Assembly (NCBI RefSeq): GCF_014764715.1
Contig: NZ_JACXXE010000001.1
Coordinates: 372,001 to 436,000 of the forward strand
DNA: 64,000 nt
Source: Bacillus crepusculi
GTDB taxonomy: Bacteria; Bacillota; Bacilli; Bacillales; Bacillaceae
Direction: 5' to 3'
Under the pieces are notes generated by a model. The model did not search any database and was not told where the DNA came from. It was given only the letters and a program-made list of their open reading frames with translations. Positions 55,505 through 62,843 of the stretch are shown in pieces. A program made the translations under genes and the position numbers. Within the stretch, counting starts at the first letter, position 1, and each line of letters opens with the position of its first letter.

Positions 55505-56044
55505 TTAGCTGTAATAAGGTGAAATCATGATATACACAATGACGCCAGTTAGACTGACATAGAGCCAAAGCGGCATTGTCCACCTGGCAATTTTACGGTG
55601 ACGCTCGACTTGCATCTGTGCGCCTCTAAATAGTGTAATCAGTGCAAGCGGCACAATGACGGCAGATAACACGATATGTGTAATTAATATAAAGAAGTAG
55701 ATCGGACGAATGATCCCTTCTCCCCCGAAGTGGGTATCAGCTGCCATTGCATGATACGTTACATACGAAATTAAAAAGACCAGTGTTGTGGAAAAAGCAG
55801 CAAAGATAAATCGTCTATGCGCTTTAATGTTCTTTTGTTTAATCATGATGAGTGCTGAAAGTAAAAAGATAAACGTAAAGCTATTCATCACAGCATTGAG
55901 TAACGGCAGAAATGTGATATCCAGATGACTAAATTTATCTGTTTTTGGCATGAAAAATAATAAAGCAATTAATCCGTTTATGGCAATTGTTAAAAAGACA
56001 ACAATGCCGGTGAAATTTTTCGGTTTTTGATTCTGTTCTTTCAT
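55505..56044 (-). CDS. yozB: DUF420 membrane protein, YozB
   Basis: 179-aa protein with about five TM helices and conserved histidines between them (YVTYHAMAADTHFGG, HIVLSAVIVPLALITL, ERHRKIARW). This is the DUF420 family, related to proteins linked with cytochrome oxidase assembly; the role is not certain. The ATG follows AAAGAGAGGTTTTCAAAC. Divergent from the yocC-like gene. Confidence 0.85.
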   Translation of the reverse strand: MKEQNQKPKNFTGIVVFLTIAINGLIALLFFMPKTDKFSHLDITFLPLLNAVMNSFTFIFLLSALIMIKQKNIKAHRRFIFAAFSTTLVFLISYVTYHAMAADTHFGGEGIIRPIYFFILITHIVLSAVIVPLALITLFRGAQMQVERHRKIARWTMPLWLYVSLTGVIVYIMISPYYS

Positions 56045-56248
56045 GTTTGAAAACCTCTCTTTATTAGTTCCGACTAAGAGTATGTTATTTAACTTTCTCT
56101 ATAAAGTCAATGAATTCGCTATCTTCGTCGAATTTTAGACAAACTTGCCGATTGCCTGCATTCTACTAGCTTGAAAGATCGATCCACTTCCTTTAGAATG
56201 GGAATTTGTGTGGTTTTTATGATCTCTTATAAGAAAGGAGCAATGGAC

Positions 56249-56755
56249 TTGTCAATCTTACAGGAAACAACCAAAGATGTGAAGACATTAGAGCAAGAAT
56301 TACAGCAATTGCAATTCCAAATGTATCGAATGCAAGAAAATATGAAAGATATTTCAAAAAAAGCAAAGATCATTGGCATCGATCAAGCGAAAGAAGATGA
56401 ATGGATGATCGTCTCTGCCATTGAAAGTGCTGATACATGTAAAATCATGTTAAGCGATTGTGAAAAAGCTTTTCGTGGAAAATCTGATTTTTCCTTAATT
56501 GCGGAATATCCTGAAGAAGGAAAGATTCATATTGCTGATATTAAAGGGCCCCCAGACAATGGTTACGGCTCAATCTGTATGAAGCATTTAAAAGAAATCG
56601 CAAGAGAACAGAACATTCCAGTCATTACTGGTGATCTCGTGAAAAGAGACTGGAATCACGTGGACCGCTTGATTCATTTTTATGAAAAGCATCAATTTGA
56701 AGTTCAAATCAATTGGAAAGAACAAAGTGGAGAAATTTATTGGGTGGACAGCTAA
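56249..56755 (+). CDS. yocC: Conserved protein YocC-like, coiled coil plus GNAT-like C-terminus
   Basis: 168 aa. Residues ~5-45 are a coiled coil (TLEQELQQLQFQMYRMQ). The C-terminal half has a GNAT-like pattern, NGYGSICMKHLKEIAREQ followed by HVDRLIHFYEKHQFEV. The start is TTG at 56249 (AAAGGAG, 8-nt spacing); the ATG two codons earlier lies only 2 nt from the ribosome site. Size and position next to yozB suit B. subtilis YocC. Function unknown. Confidence 0.7.
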   Translation: MSILQETTKDVKTLEQELQQLQFQMYRMQENMKDISKKAKIIGIDQAKEDEWMIVSAIESADTCKIMLSDCEKAFRGKSDFSLIAEYPEEGKIHIADIKGPPDNGYGSICMKHLKEIAREQNIPVITGDLVKRDWNHVDRLIHFYEKHQFEVQINWKEQSGEIYWVDS

Positions 56756-56803
56756 CGACAAAAACCAGCGTGTATAATAAGATAAGCGCTGGTTTTTGTC
56801 GAA
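56756..56803 (+). terminator. Terminator after yocC
   Basis: CGACAAAAACCAGCG / CGCTGGTTTTTGTCG, a perfect 15-bp stem with a 16-nt loop. Confidence 0.85.
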
Positions 56804-56855
56804 AATGCAAATTTTTCTGAAAAATATGTGTATTTTTGACCAAAAAAAGGTATAA

Positions 56856-56890
56856 TAAAAGCATCAGGCCGCCACCTGATGCTTTCTTCC
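56856..56890 (-). terminator. Terminator after yocH
   Basis: AAAGCATCAGG / CCTGATGCTTT stem, followed on the minus strand by TTATTATACC. Confidence 0.75.
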
Positions 56891-56906
56891 AAAATACAAT
56901 AGACTA

Positions 56907-57698
56907 CTAGTTAAGTACTTTTACTTTAACTGATTTTACGCCCCAATTTTTCGCTTGGGATTTGTTTGGTACGTGTACATCAATTTTATTACCTTTAATT
57001 GCGCCGCCAGTATCTGCTGCGATGGCTTCACCGTAGCCTTCAACATAAACCTTACTTCCTAGTGGAATGACATTAGGATCTACTGCAATGACTTTTGCAT
57101 TCGGGTTTTTGTTTAAGTTTACCCCTGTTGCAGTGATACCTGAGATGCCACCATCATTTGCTGTATAAGCCGTAGCTGTTACAGTCATTTCTTTTTGAAC
57201 ACTTTGACTAGCAGAAGATGATTCTGCTTTAGCTGTTTCCTTTTTAGGAGCAGCTTTTTTCGTTGTTTGCTCTTTTTGGACAGGTGCCTGTTTTTGAACA
57301 GGCTCTGAGCTTACCGGAGCTGAAGCTTGACCTGCAACACTGAGTGTTGTACCAGTCACAATTATATCTGAGTTTAAGTTATTCCAAGACTTAAGATCGC
57401 TAATTGACACATTGAATTTTTGAGCGATTTTCCAGAGGCTGTCCCCCTTCTGGATTTTATACTGCTCCTGAGTTTTCTCTTTTGAAGAGATTGTCAATTT
57501 ATCACCTACATAGATCATATCAGTAGATAAATTGTTCCAACCCTTTAGGTCCTTTAGAGACACATCATTTTTTTGAGAGATTCCCCAAAGTGTATCACCT
57601 TTCTTCACAGTGATTTCCTTTGCAGAAGCTTGCTGCGCTCCAAATGCTGTTGTTGAGATTGCTGCAACAGCAACCAAGGACATAATAGTCTTCTTCAT
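56907..57698 (-). CDS. yocH: Cell-wall LysM/3D-domain protein, YocH
   Basis: 263-aa secreted peptidoglycan-active protein. Signal peptide ~1-26 (cut near ASA). Two LysM repeats follow (residues ~28-70 beginning ITVKKGDTLWGIS, and ~80-122 beginning YKIQKGDSLWKIA), then an Ala/Lys/Gln-rich linker and a C-terminal 3D domain with VTATAYTA, VIPLGS and ADTGGAIKG. The 3D domain resembles the MltA/RpfB catalytic fold. A perfect WalR site upstream fits known WalRK control of B. subtilis yocH. Confidence 0.93.
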   Translation of the reverse strand: MKKTIMSLVAVAAISTTAFGAQQASAKEITVKKGDTLWGISQKNDVSLKDLKGWNNLSTDMIYVGDKLTISSKEKTQEQYKIQKGDSLWKIAQKFNVSISDLKSWNNLNSDIIVTGTTLSVAGQASAPVSSEPVQKQAPVQKEQTTKKAAPKKETAKAESSSASQSVQKEMTVTATAYTANDGGISGITATGVNLNKNPNAKVIAVDPNVIPLGSKVYVEGYGEAIAADTGGAIKGNKIDVHVPNKSQAKNWGVKSVKVKVLN

Positions 57699-57745
57699 AA
57701 AGTAAATCCTCCCTTGTTAGCTTTTTATGGCGGCTAACGAGTGCT

Positions 57746-57773
57746 ATCGTAACATATGTAAATGTCATTTCAA
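57746..57773 (-). promoter_or_regulatory. yocH promoter
   Basis: On the minus strand TTGAAA (57773-57768), a 16-bp spacer and TACGAT (57751-57746); leader about 41 nt. Confidence 0.65.
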
Positions 57774-57794
57774 TAACAAAACGATATGTTTTAG

Positions 57795-57811
57795 GTTACA
57801 GTTCCTTTACA
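57795..57811 (-). promoter_or_regulatory. WalR binding site upstream of yocH
   Basis: On the minus strand TGTAAA-GGAAC-TGTAAC exactly fits the WalR direct repeat TGTWAH-N5-TGTWAH, about 22 bp upstream of the -35. Confidence 0.88.
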
Positions 57812-57944
57812 TGAAACATCTCTCTCCATTGGTAAATCAGCCCATAAAACAGCTCGATTACCCGCCATATCAAGGTTTTGAAAGGATGGAAAACGTTCTG
57901 ATGAAAACGTGTCCAATCGCAGCAAAAAAAATTATTTTTCTTCT

Positions 57945-59735
57945 TCAAACTTTTTGTTTTTTCTCTTTTTCTATAAATAAACGAATTTCTTCTAGAAAAA
58001 CATCCCCGTATTTCTCTCTTTTGTGAGCGCCGATCCCCTTAATATTGAGAAGCTCTTCTTCCGTTTTAGGCTGAGTTGCTGACATTTCCTTCAAAGTTTG
58101 ATCAGAAAATACAACAAATGGCGGGACGCCCTGTTCTCTTGCTAACGTCATTCTGACCATTCTTAACTGCTCAAATAAAGCATCATTCTCTTGAATAGCT
58201 TCTGCTTTTATCGCTTGCTTTTTATAGACAGCTTCTTGTCCAACTAACACTTTCTTTCCTTTATGTGTCACCTTTAGGGTTGGATAAGCCCCATCAGACA
58301 TGTGCAAATACTCTTCCGTAATTAAAAATTCGATGAAATCACTAATTTGCTGAGCTGAATGTTGCTTCATTAAAGCATATGTAGGAAGCCGGTCGAAGCC
58401 AAGGTCAAGCACTTTTTTGTTTTTAGAGCCTGCCAGTACTTGGGCAATCATCATTTTCCCGAATCGTTCATTCATTCTCACCGTACACGATAAAACCATT
58501 TGCGCTTCTCTTGTCACCTCTTCACGCTCTCTCTCGTCTAGGCAATTGCTGCATTTTTGGCAAGGGATGCTTGTTGATTGATCAAAGTAGTCCATGACAA
58601 ATTGCTGAAGACACTGCTCTGTATGACAGTAATCCACCATTTGTCTTAGTTTAAGCAGTTCATGCTGGTACCGCACTTCATCTTCTGTCGATTGTTCTAT
58701 GAGAAAGCGCTGCACCCGAACGCCTTGTGGTGAAAACAGTAAAATACATTCACTTTCAAGACCATCTCTACCGGCGCGCCCAGCTTCTTGATAGTAGCTT
58801 TCAATATCTCTTGGAATTTGATGATGAATCACAAAACGGACATTCGACTTATTGATCCCCATACCAAATGCAGATGTAGCGACCATTACCTGAATGTGAT
58901 CATTTAAAAAGAGGTTTTGCTGTTCTTCCCTCACATCATCATCTAACCCGCCGTGATAAATGCCAGCTTTAATCTTTTGCTTTTTCAGACGATTGTAAAT
59001 ATGATCTGCTTCTTTTCTTGTAGCTGTATATATAATGCCAGACTCACGACTGTTTTTCTTCATATATTGGGTAATAAAACGATCGCTGTTTTCTCCTTTC
59101 ACCACTTGAAAGGACAAATTTTCTCTAGCAAAACCAGTAAAGATGGTTTCTTCCTCATTCATGCCAAGCTGCTGACATATATCCTGATGAACCTTCTTTG
59201 TGGCAGTTGCTGTTAATGCGACAATCACAGGCCTTTTTGCCAGCTTGTTTAAGCATTCTTGAATATAGCGATAGCTCGGTCTAAAATCATGACCCCACTC
59301 TGATATACAGTGCGCCTCATCAATTGCGATTAAGGGGATCGTCAACCGATCAAGCAGCTGAAAGAAGCGCTCATTTTGTAAGCGTTCAGGCGTGATATAA
59401 AGCAGCTCATATTCTCCATTTTCGCATTTTTTCAGCCTGTCATTCATTTCGCCTGCTGACAGTGTACTGTTTAAAAAGGAAGACCGTATCCCCATCTCAT
59501 TTAACGCATCGACCTGATCTTTCATTAAAGAAATAAGAGGAGATACAACGATCGTCGTTCCTTCCATCATAAGGGCAGGAATCTGGTAGCAAACCGATTT
59601 CCCTCCGCCTGTCGGCATAATGCAGACGGTATCCTTCTGTTTGTTCACAATCGATTCAATGGCCTGTTTTTGTCCCCGCCTAAAGGCGTCAAAGCCATAG
59701 TATTGTTTAAGAAGTGCTTCTGCTTGTTCTAACAT
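57945..59735 (-). CDS. recQ: ATP-dependent DNA helicase RecQ
   Basis: 596-aa 3'-5' helicase of DNA repair (B. subtilis RecQ/YocI, 591). Motif I is PTGGGKS, motif II IDEAH, and motif VI QEAGRAGRDG. The RQC zinc site is CHTEQC...CQKCSNC around residues 370-410, and the C-terminal HRDC domain ends near FSDQTLKEM...NIKGIG. The start is the ATG at 59735 (GAGAGGG, 8-nt spacing). It follows the bsrB RNA gene on the same strand, as in B. subtilis. Confidence 0.94.
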   Translation of the reverse strand: MLEQAEALLKQYYGFDAFRRGQKQAIESIVNKQKDTVCIMPTGGGKSVCYQIPALMMEGTTIVVSPLISLMKDQVDALNEMGIRSSFLNSTLSAGEMNDRLKKCENGEYELLYITPERLQNERFFQLLDRLTIPLIAIDEAHCISEWGHDFRPSYRYIQECLNKLAKRPVIVALTATATKKVHQDICQQLGMNEEETIFTGFARENLSFQVVKGENSDRFITQYMKKNSRESGIIYTATRKEADHIYNRLKKQKIKAGIYHGGLDDDVREEQQNLFLNDHIQVMVATSAFGMGINKSNVRFVIHHQIPRDIESYYQEAGRAGRDGLESECILLFSPQGVRVQRFLIEQSTEDEVRYQHELLKLRQMVDYCHTEQCLQQFVMDYFDQSTSIPCQKCSNCLDEREREEVTREAQMVLSCTVRMNERFGKMMIAQVLAGSKNKKVLDLGFDRLPTYALMKQHSAQQISDFIEFLITEEYLHMSDGAYPTLKVTHKGKKVLVGQEAVYKKQAIKAEAIQENDALFEQLRMVRMTLAREQGVPPFVVFSDQTLKEMSATQPKTEEELLNIKGIGAHKREKYGDVFLEEIRLFIEKEKKQKV

Positions 59736-59819
59736 CCAAAATTCCCTCTCCGTCATTTGTTTTGTCTATTTTAACATATATTCATGCATCAACATGTCGT
59801 CTAATCAATTTCGTTTTTT

Positions 59820-59859
59820 TACAAAATAAAAAGCCATTTTCCGAAATGGAAAATGGCTT
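59820..59859 (-). terminator. Terminator after 6S-2 RNA
   Basis: AAGCCATTTTCC / GGAAAATGGCTT stem with a 4-5 nt loop and a TTTTTATTTT tail on the minus strand. Confidence 0.85.
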
Positions 59860-59869
59860 GAATCATCCT

Positions 59870-60055
59870 AGGAAAAGCTGCGGATGCCGTAATCTAAGTA
59901 AGAAAGTTTTAAACCACCACTCCTCAAAGTGGGTGTTTGCAGAAACGTTCCTGTCTTCCTCTCTAAGGAGGCATGACATTCCGGCTTCAATATAAAACTC
60001 CCTATTACAGCTTAAAGGTTAAAACTTAATTAACATTACGCGCATCGCAGCCTTT
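59870..60055 (-). ncRNA. bsrB: 6S-2 RNA (BsrB)
   Basis: Regulatory RNA that binds sigma-A RNA polymerase. The first ~21 nt (AAAGGCTGCG...CGTAAT) pair with the last ~21 (ATTACG...CGCAGCTTT) in a 20-bp closing stem with two 1-nt bulges. A second helix, AAGTTTTAA-CC / GG-TTTAAAACTT, borders the open central region, and a CCTC...GAGG apical hairpin caps it: the canonical 6S shape. It has its own promoter and terminator. The location directly upstream of recQ (yocI) matches B. subtilis bsrB. Ends are predicted within a few nt. Confidence 0.85.
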
Positions 60056-60060
60056 AAACT

Positions 60061-60089
60061 ATACTACACGAAAGTTTATTAAATTTCAA
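60061..60089 (-). promoter_or_regulatory. bsrB promoter
   Basis: On the minus strand TTGAAA (60089-60084), a 17-bp spacer and TAGTAT (60066-60061); start about 60054-60055. Confidence 0.75.
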
Positions 60090-60116
60090 GAGATCTTTTT
60101 TCTATCAAATCACTCA

Positions 60117-60147
60117 TGTATACAAAACATTTGACCATGCGTATACA
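60117..60147. repeat. TGTATACA ... CGTATACA repeat pair upstream of bsrB
   Basis: TGTATACA (60117-60124) and CGTATACA (60140-60147) are spaced 23 bp start to start, about 60-90 bp upstream of the bsrB start and just after the yocK stop. A similar pair lies before dhaS. Confidence 0.55.
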
Positions 60148-60189
60148 AGAAAATATTATTCTGAAAAAATTTAACGACTTCTCATCACT

Positions 60190-60690
60190 TTATTTTTCCT
60201 CATCTACATCAACATCCTGCTCTTCCTCTAATCTTTCATACGTATCTGAATGCATCTGATCCATCGTTTCTCTATTTGTTAAATCACGCATTTGATCGGA
60301 AAACGACCGGTCAAACTCATTCGGATCTTGATTGGTTTCTTCGTTCTTTTTCGCATCGATAGAATAACGTGTATATGGTACTGCTTTTAAACGTTCGTAC
60401 GGGATCTCTTTACCTGTTTTTTCACATATCCCATATGTTCCATCTTCCATTCGTTTCAGCGCGGCATCAATTTCACCTTCAAGCTGATCATCAACTTGAT
60501 CCAGCGTTTGTTCTGTCATACGGTCTAAATAGATGCTCCCGTGATCAGCGATGTGATTTCCAACACCATTTGAAATCTCACTTGATTCGACCAGCATGGA
60601 TTCTTCTTTCTTTTTTGATCCTGTCACATCTTCTTTTAATTGAATCAGTCTTTCGTATAAATCAGCTTTTTGTTCTTTCGTTAAGCCCAC
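60190..60690 (-). CDS. yocK: DksA/TraR-like general stress protein, YocK
   Basis: 166 aa. An N-terminal helical region is followed by a remnant DksA zinc-finger region GTYGICEKTGKEIPYERL (about residues 88-105), in which only one of the four usual cysteines remains. The C-terminus is very acidic (EEEQDVDVDEEK). The start is GTG at 60690 (AAAGGAG, 9-nt spacing); a TTG two codons earlier is too close to the ribosome site. B. subtilis YocK is sigma-B dependent, and a weak sigma-B-like promoter is present here. Confidence 0.85.
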   Translation of the reverse strand: MGLTKEQKADLYERLIQLKEDVTGSKKKEESMLVESSEISNGVGNHIADHGSIYLDRMTEQTLDQVDDQLEGEIDAALKRMEDGTYGICEKTGKEIPYERLKAVPYTRYSIDAKKNEETNQDPNEFDRSFSDQMRDLTNRETMDQMHSDTYERLEEEQDVDVDEEK

Positions 60691-60743
60691 GGTCAATCAC
60701 TCCTTTCTCATTACCTTCCCGCTACAAAGGAGATGAAAACATC

Positions 60744-60773
60744 AAAAAAGCCACCGCCTCTCTGGCAGCAGCT
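60744..60773 (-). terminator. Terminator after yhfK
   Basis: On the minus strand GCTGCTGCC-AGAGA-GGCGGTGGC (9 bp including G-U pairs) followed by T6. Confidence 0.75.
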
Positions 60774-60781
60774 TTCTTCTC

Positions 60782-61429
60782 TTAAAGCATACGAAGTGCT
60801 TCCTCTACTGGTTTGTCGCCTTTAATCAAGTCGAAGGACTTATTTTTCACATTGGATTCTGTTAAGCTTTCCACAAGAACAATAGCTACGTCCTCTCTTG
60901 AAATCTCAATGTTTCGATCATCTGGAATATGTGCGGCTGCTTCGATTTTTCCTGTTTTTTCTTCATGAAGCAAAGCACCTGGACGGACAATCGTATAGGA
61001 AAGACCAGACTGTTTTAAATGTTCATCTGCTTTTCTTTTCGCTTCATAATAAATTTCCATACTTCCTTGTCCTTTTCCTTGATTAGGATCGTCGGCATTA
61101 TAGGAACTCAGCATCACAAAATGCTGAATGTTTTCTTTTTTGGCTGTATCCACGAGGCGCTTTGCACCTTCTTGATCCACCGCAATGGTCTTATCTGCAC
61201 CGGTTTTTGAGCCTGAACCAGCTGCAAAGATGATTGCTTCCGCTTGCTTTACAGCAGAGGTAACATCCTTTTCAAGATCACCGATGACAGGCGCTGCACC
61301 GAGTTCTTTTAACGCATCAGCCTGTTTTTCATCTCGAATGAGAGCAAGCGGCTCATGTCCTTTTTCTTTTAAATAACGAATGACAAGTCTACCTGTATGT
61401 CCATTTGCTCCAGCAACTAATACTTTCAT
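60782..61429 (-). CDS. yhfK: NAD(P)-binding atypical short-chain dehydrogenase, YhfK
   Basis: 215 aa (B. subtilis YhfK 214). The Rossmann motif VAGANGHTG opens the protein. The catalytic region is atypical for an SDR: LSSYNADDPNQGKG followed by YYEAKRKADE (YxxxK). TIVRPGALLHEE is typical of NmrA/SDR_a5 proteins. Substrate unknown. The ATG follows AAAGGAGAATGAACA. A sigma-B-like promoter is seen upstream. Confidence 0.88.
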   Translation of the reverse strand: MKVLVAGANGHTGRLVIRYLKEKGHEPLALIRDEKQADALKELGAAPVIGDLEKDVTSAVKQAEAIIFAAGSGSKTGADKTIAVDQEGAKRLVDTAKKENIQHFVMLSSYNADDPNQGKGQGSMEIYYEAKRKADEHLKQSGLSYTIVRPGALLHEEKTGKIEAAAHIPDDRNIEISREDVAIVLVESLTESNVKNKSFDLIKGDKPVEEALRML

Positions 61430-61461
61430 TGTTCATTCTCCTTTCTGTATCTTTTTCATGT

Positions 61462-61487
61462 TTATCCTTTTTTGCCCTTATTCAAAC
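61462..61487 (-). promoter_or_regulatory. Candidate sigma-B promoter of yhfK
   Basis: On the minus strand GTTTGA (61487-61482), a 14-bp spacer and GGATAA (61467-61462), compared with GTTTAA-N13-15-GGGTAT. Confidence 0.5.
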
Positions 61488-61497
61488 ACGCAAGCAG

Positions 61498-61532
61498 AAA
61501 AAAGCCTTTCCCATCAAATATGGAAAAGGCTC
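61498..61532 (-). terminator. Terminator after the PH-domain gene
   Basis: On the minus strand AGCCTTTTCCAT / ATGGGAAAGGCT (one mismatch) and a T6 tail. Confidence 0.8.
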
Positions 61533-61607
61533 AGGCAATGTGCGATCTATTAAGATAAGAACGAAGAATGAGAAAAGTGCATGTGATCTATGTAATCGCA
61601 ACGTTGA

Positions 61608-61949
61608 TCAGCAAAGATGTTTTGTTAAAATGGCTTGCACATCACTCAAATCAGTATCTTTAGAAAAATCGAGTTCAAATACTTTTGAGCTTGTGACGAG
61701 CAATATACCAGTGTCCTGATCAAACACGCCAGCTTCTTGAATAGCAAAACTTTCAATTGATCGATACGGCAAGGAGACCCTAACTTTCTTCTTAGAAAAT
61801 ACGCGGTTATCGCCAAAGATCAGTCGTTTATTGGTGAAACAAATTTGGTCGTGACGCAGTCTGTAAACAGCCTCAATTCTCTCCCCTTCAATCAATAAGG
61901 ATTCGAATTTTTTATGATCATTTTGTTTACTGACAGAAAAAATACCCAC
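61608..61949 (-). CDS. Bacterial PH-domain protein (YozO-like)
   Basis: 113-aa single bacterial pleckstrin-homology domain. A run of short strands (EAVYRLRHDQICFTNKRLIF, KKVRVSLPYRSIESFAIQ, ILLVTSSKVFELDF) ends in a C-terminal helix, as in the bPH family containing B. subtilis YozO. The start is probably GTG at 61949 (AGAGGGGG, 5-nt spacing) rather than codons further upstream. Function unknown. Confidence 0.75.
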   Translation of the reverse strand: MGIFSVSKQNDHKKFESLLIEGERIEAVYRLRHDQICFTNKRLIFGDNRVFSKKKVRVSLPYRSIESFAIQEAGVFDQDTGILLVTSSKVFELDFSKDTDLSDVQAILTKHLC

Positions 61950-62028
61950 GTAAACCCCCTCTTCCTGCATCAAATTCCTTTATGACAAAACGGCCACACG
62001 GCTCTGTGGGTACGTTTTATTCTCACTT

Positions 62029-62060
62029 ATAGAATACGCTATAAATGGTCGTTATTCTAT
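62029..62060. repeat. Long inverted repeat upstream of the PH-domain gene
   Basis: ATAGAATA (62029-62036) and TATTCTAT (62053-62060) form perfect 8-bp arms 24 bp apart centre to centre. CTATT-ACG-AATAG overlaps the right arm. Possible operator. Confidence 0.45.
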
Positions 62061-62192
62061 TACGAATAGATTAAATTTCATTTAACTTTTTCTTTTTGAT
62101 CCGATGCTCTTTCCTCTACTTATTTAGACTGTTAAAGCAGGAAAAAAGTTTCAGTTCTTTTTGAGAAAAAATGCTGAATCATTCCAATAAAA

Positions 62193-62222
62193 AAACAGTG
62201 ATTATTTTCAAATCACTGTTTT
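62193..62222 (-). terminator. Terminator after the DUF4025-like gene
   Basis: AAACAGTGATT / AATCACTGTTT stem and a T7 tail on the minus strand. Confidence 0.85.
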
Positions 62223-62229
62223 ACAATGG

Positions 62230-62370
62230 CTATTCGTCTTTTGGTGTATCAATGGTTCCTTCGGCATATACATCGGAAATCTGTTCAAGCGTCATCGCCA
62301 TATCTGCATCTTCATTGTCATGCCAAGCATTTTGATGATTCTGCTCGTCTGTTTGCTGCTTTTTCATCAT
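62230..62370 (-). CDS. Small acidic protein, DUF4025-like (YozP type)
   Basis: 46-aa frame starting among three consecutive ATG codons (62373, 62370, 62367) after AAAGGGTG; 62370 or 62367 is best spaced. The protein is hydrophilic and acidic, and ends MTLEQISDVYAEGTIDTPKDE-like; the ISDVYAEGT segment resembles the DUF4025 family. It is followed at once by a terminator, supporting a real gene. Function unknown. Confidence 0.65.
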   Translation of the reverse strand: MMKKQQTDEQNHQNAWHDNEDADMAMTLEQISDVYAEGTIDTPKDE

Positions 62371-62416
62371 CATCACCCTTTACTGTTTTTCTTAGTATGA
62401 GTGATAAGCCTTAAAA

Positions 62417-62629
62417 TCATTCAGCAGACATATCTTCGAAATACTCCTTGTAATACCCGCCTACTTTGCCCGTATTATCAACGACAAACAGAAATTCCTC
62501 TGTTTCGTTTTTCACTTCATATGTATTTCCAACCGTTAAAGCCCGGTCGACCATATATTTTTTCGCATTCGTATGTACACATTTTACTTGTTTTAACGTT
62601 TGAGCCGTTTGCCAATTTTGATGGATCAT
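62417..62629 (-). CDS. Small conserved protein, DUF6501 family
   Basis: 70 aa. The KCVHTNAKKYMV, LTVGNTYEVKNETEEF and FVVDNTGKVGGYYKEYF segments match a widespread small Bacillus protein family (DUF6501). A short beta-barrel-like pattern, no TM helix. The ATG follows AAAAAAGGAG. Function unknown. It precedes the DUF4025-like gene on the same strand. Confidence 0.8.
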   Translation of the reverse strand: MIHQNWQTAQTLKQVKCVHTNAKKYMVDRALTVGNTYEVKNETEEFLFVVDNTGKVGGYYKEYFEDMSAE

Positions 62630-62735
62630 GATTTAAAAACTCCTTTTTTCATCTATACATTTATTGTAGCTAATTTTTCGCGAATTGCAATGAGTGTTAT
62701 GGATTGCTTTCAAACATGTCGTGTAATATGATAAA

Positions 62736-62765
62736 TGTATACGTTTACATATGTATGCGTATACA
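62736..62765. promoter_or_regulatory. Large palindrome upstream of dhaS
   Basis: Arms TGTATACG (62736-62743) and CGTATACA (62758-62765) flank a central palindrome TACATATGTA (62746-62755); 26 of 30 bases are symmetric. It lies 80-110 bp before the dehydrogenase start, a likely operator. Confidence 0.65.
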
Positions 62766-62843
62766 GGTTCAGTTGCTTCATGTCCGCTTTTTCCACCTAG
62801 AACTCGCAGAACAACCCATATCTTTAAGGAGGTTTGTTTATTT

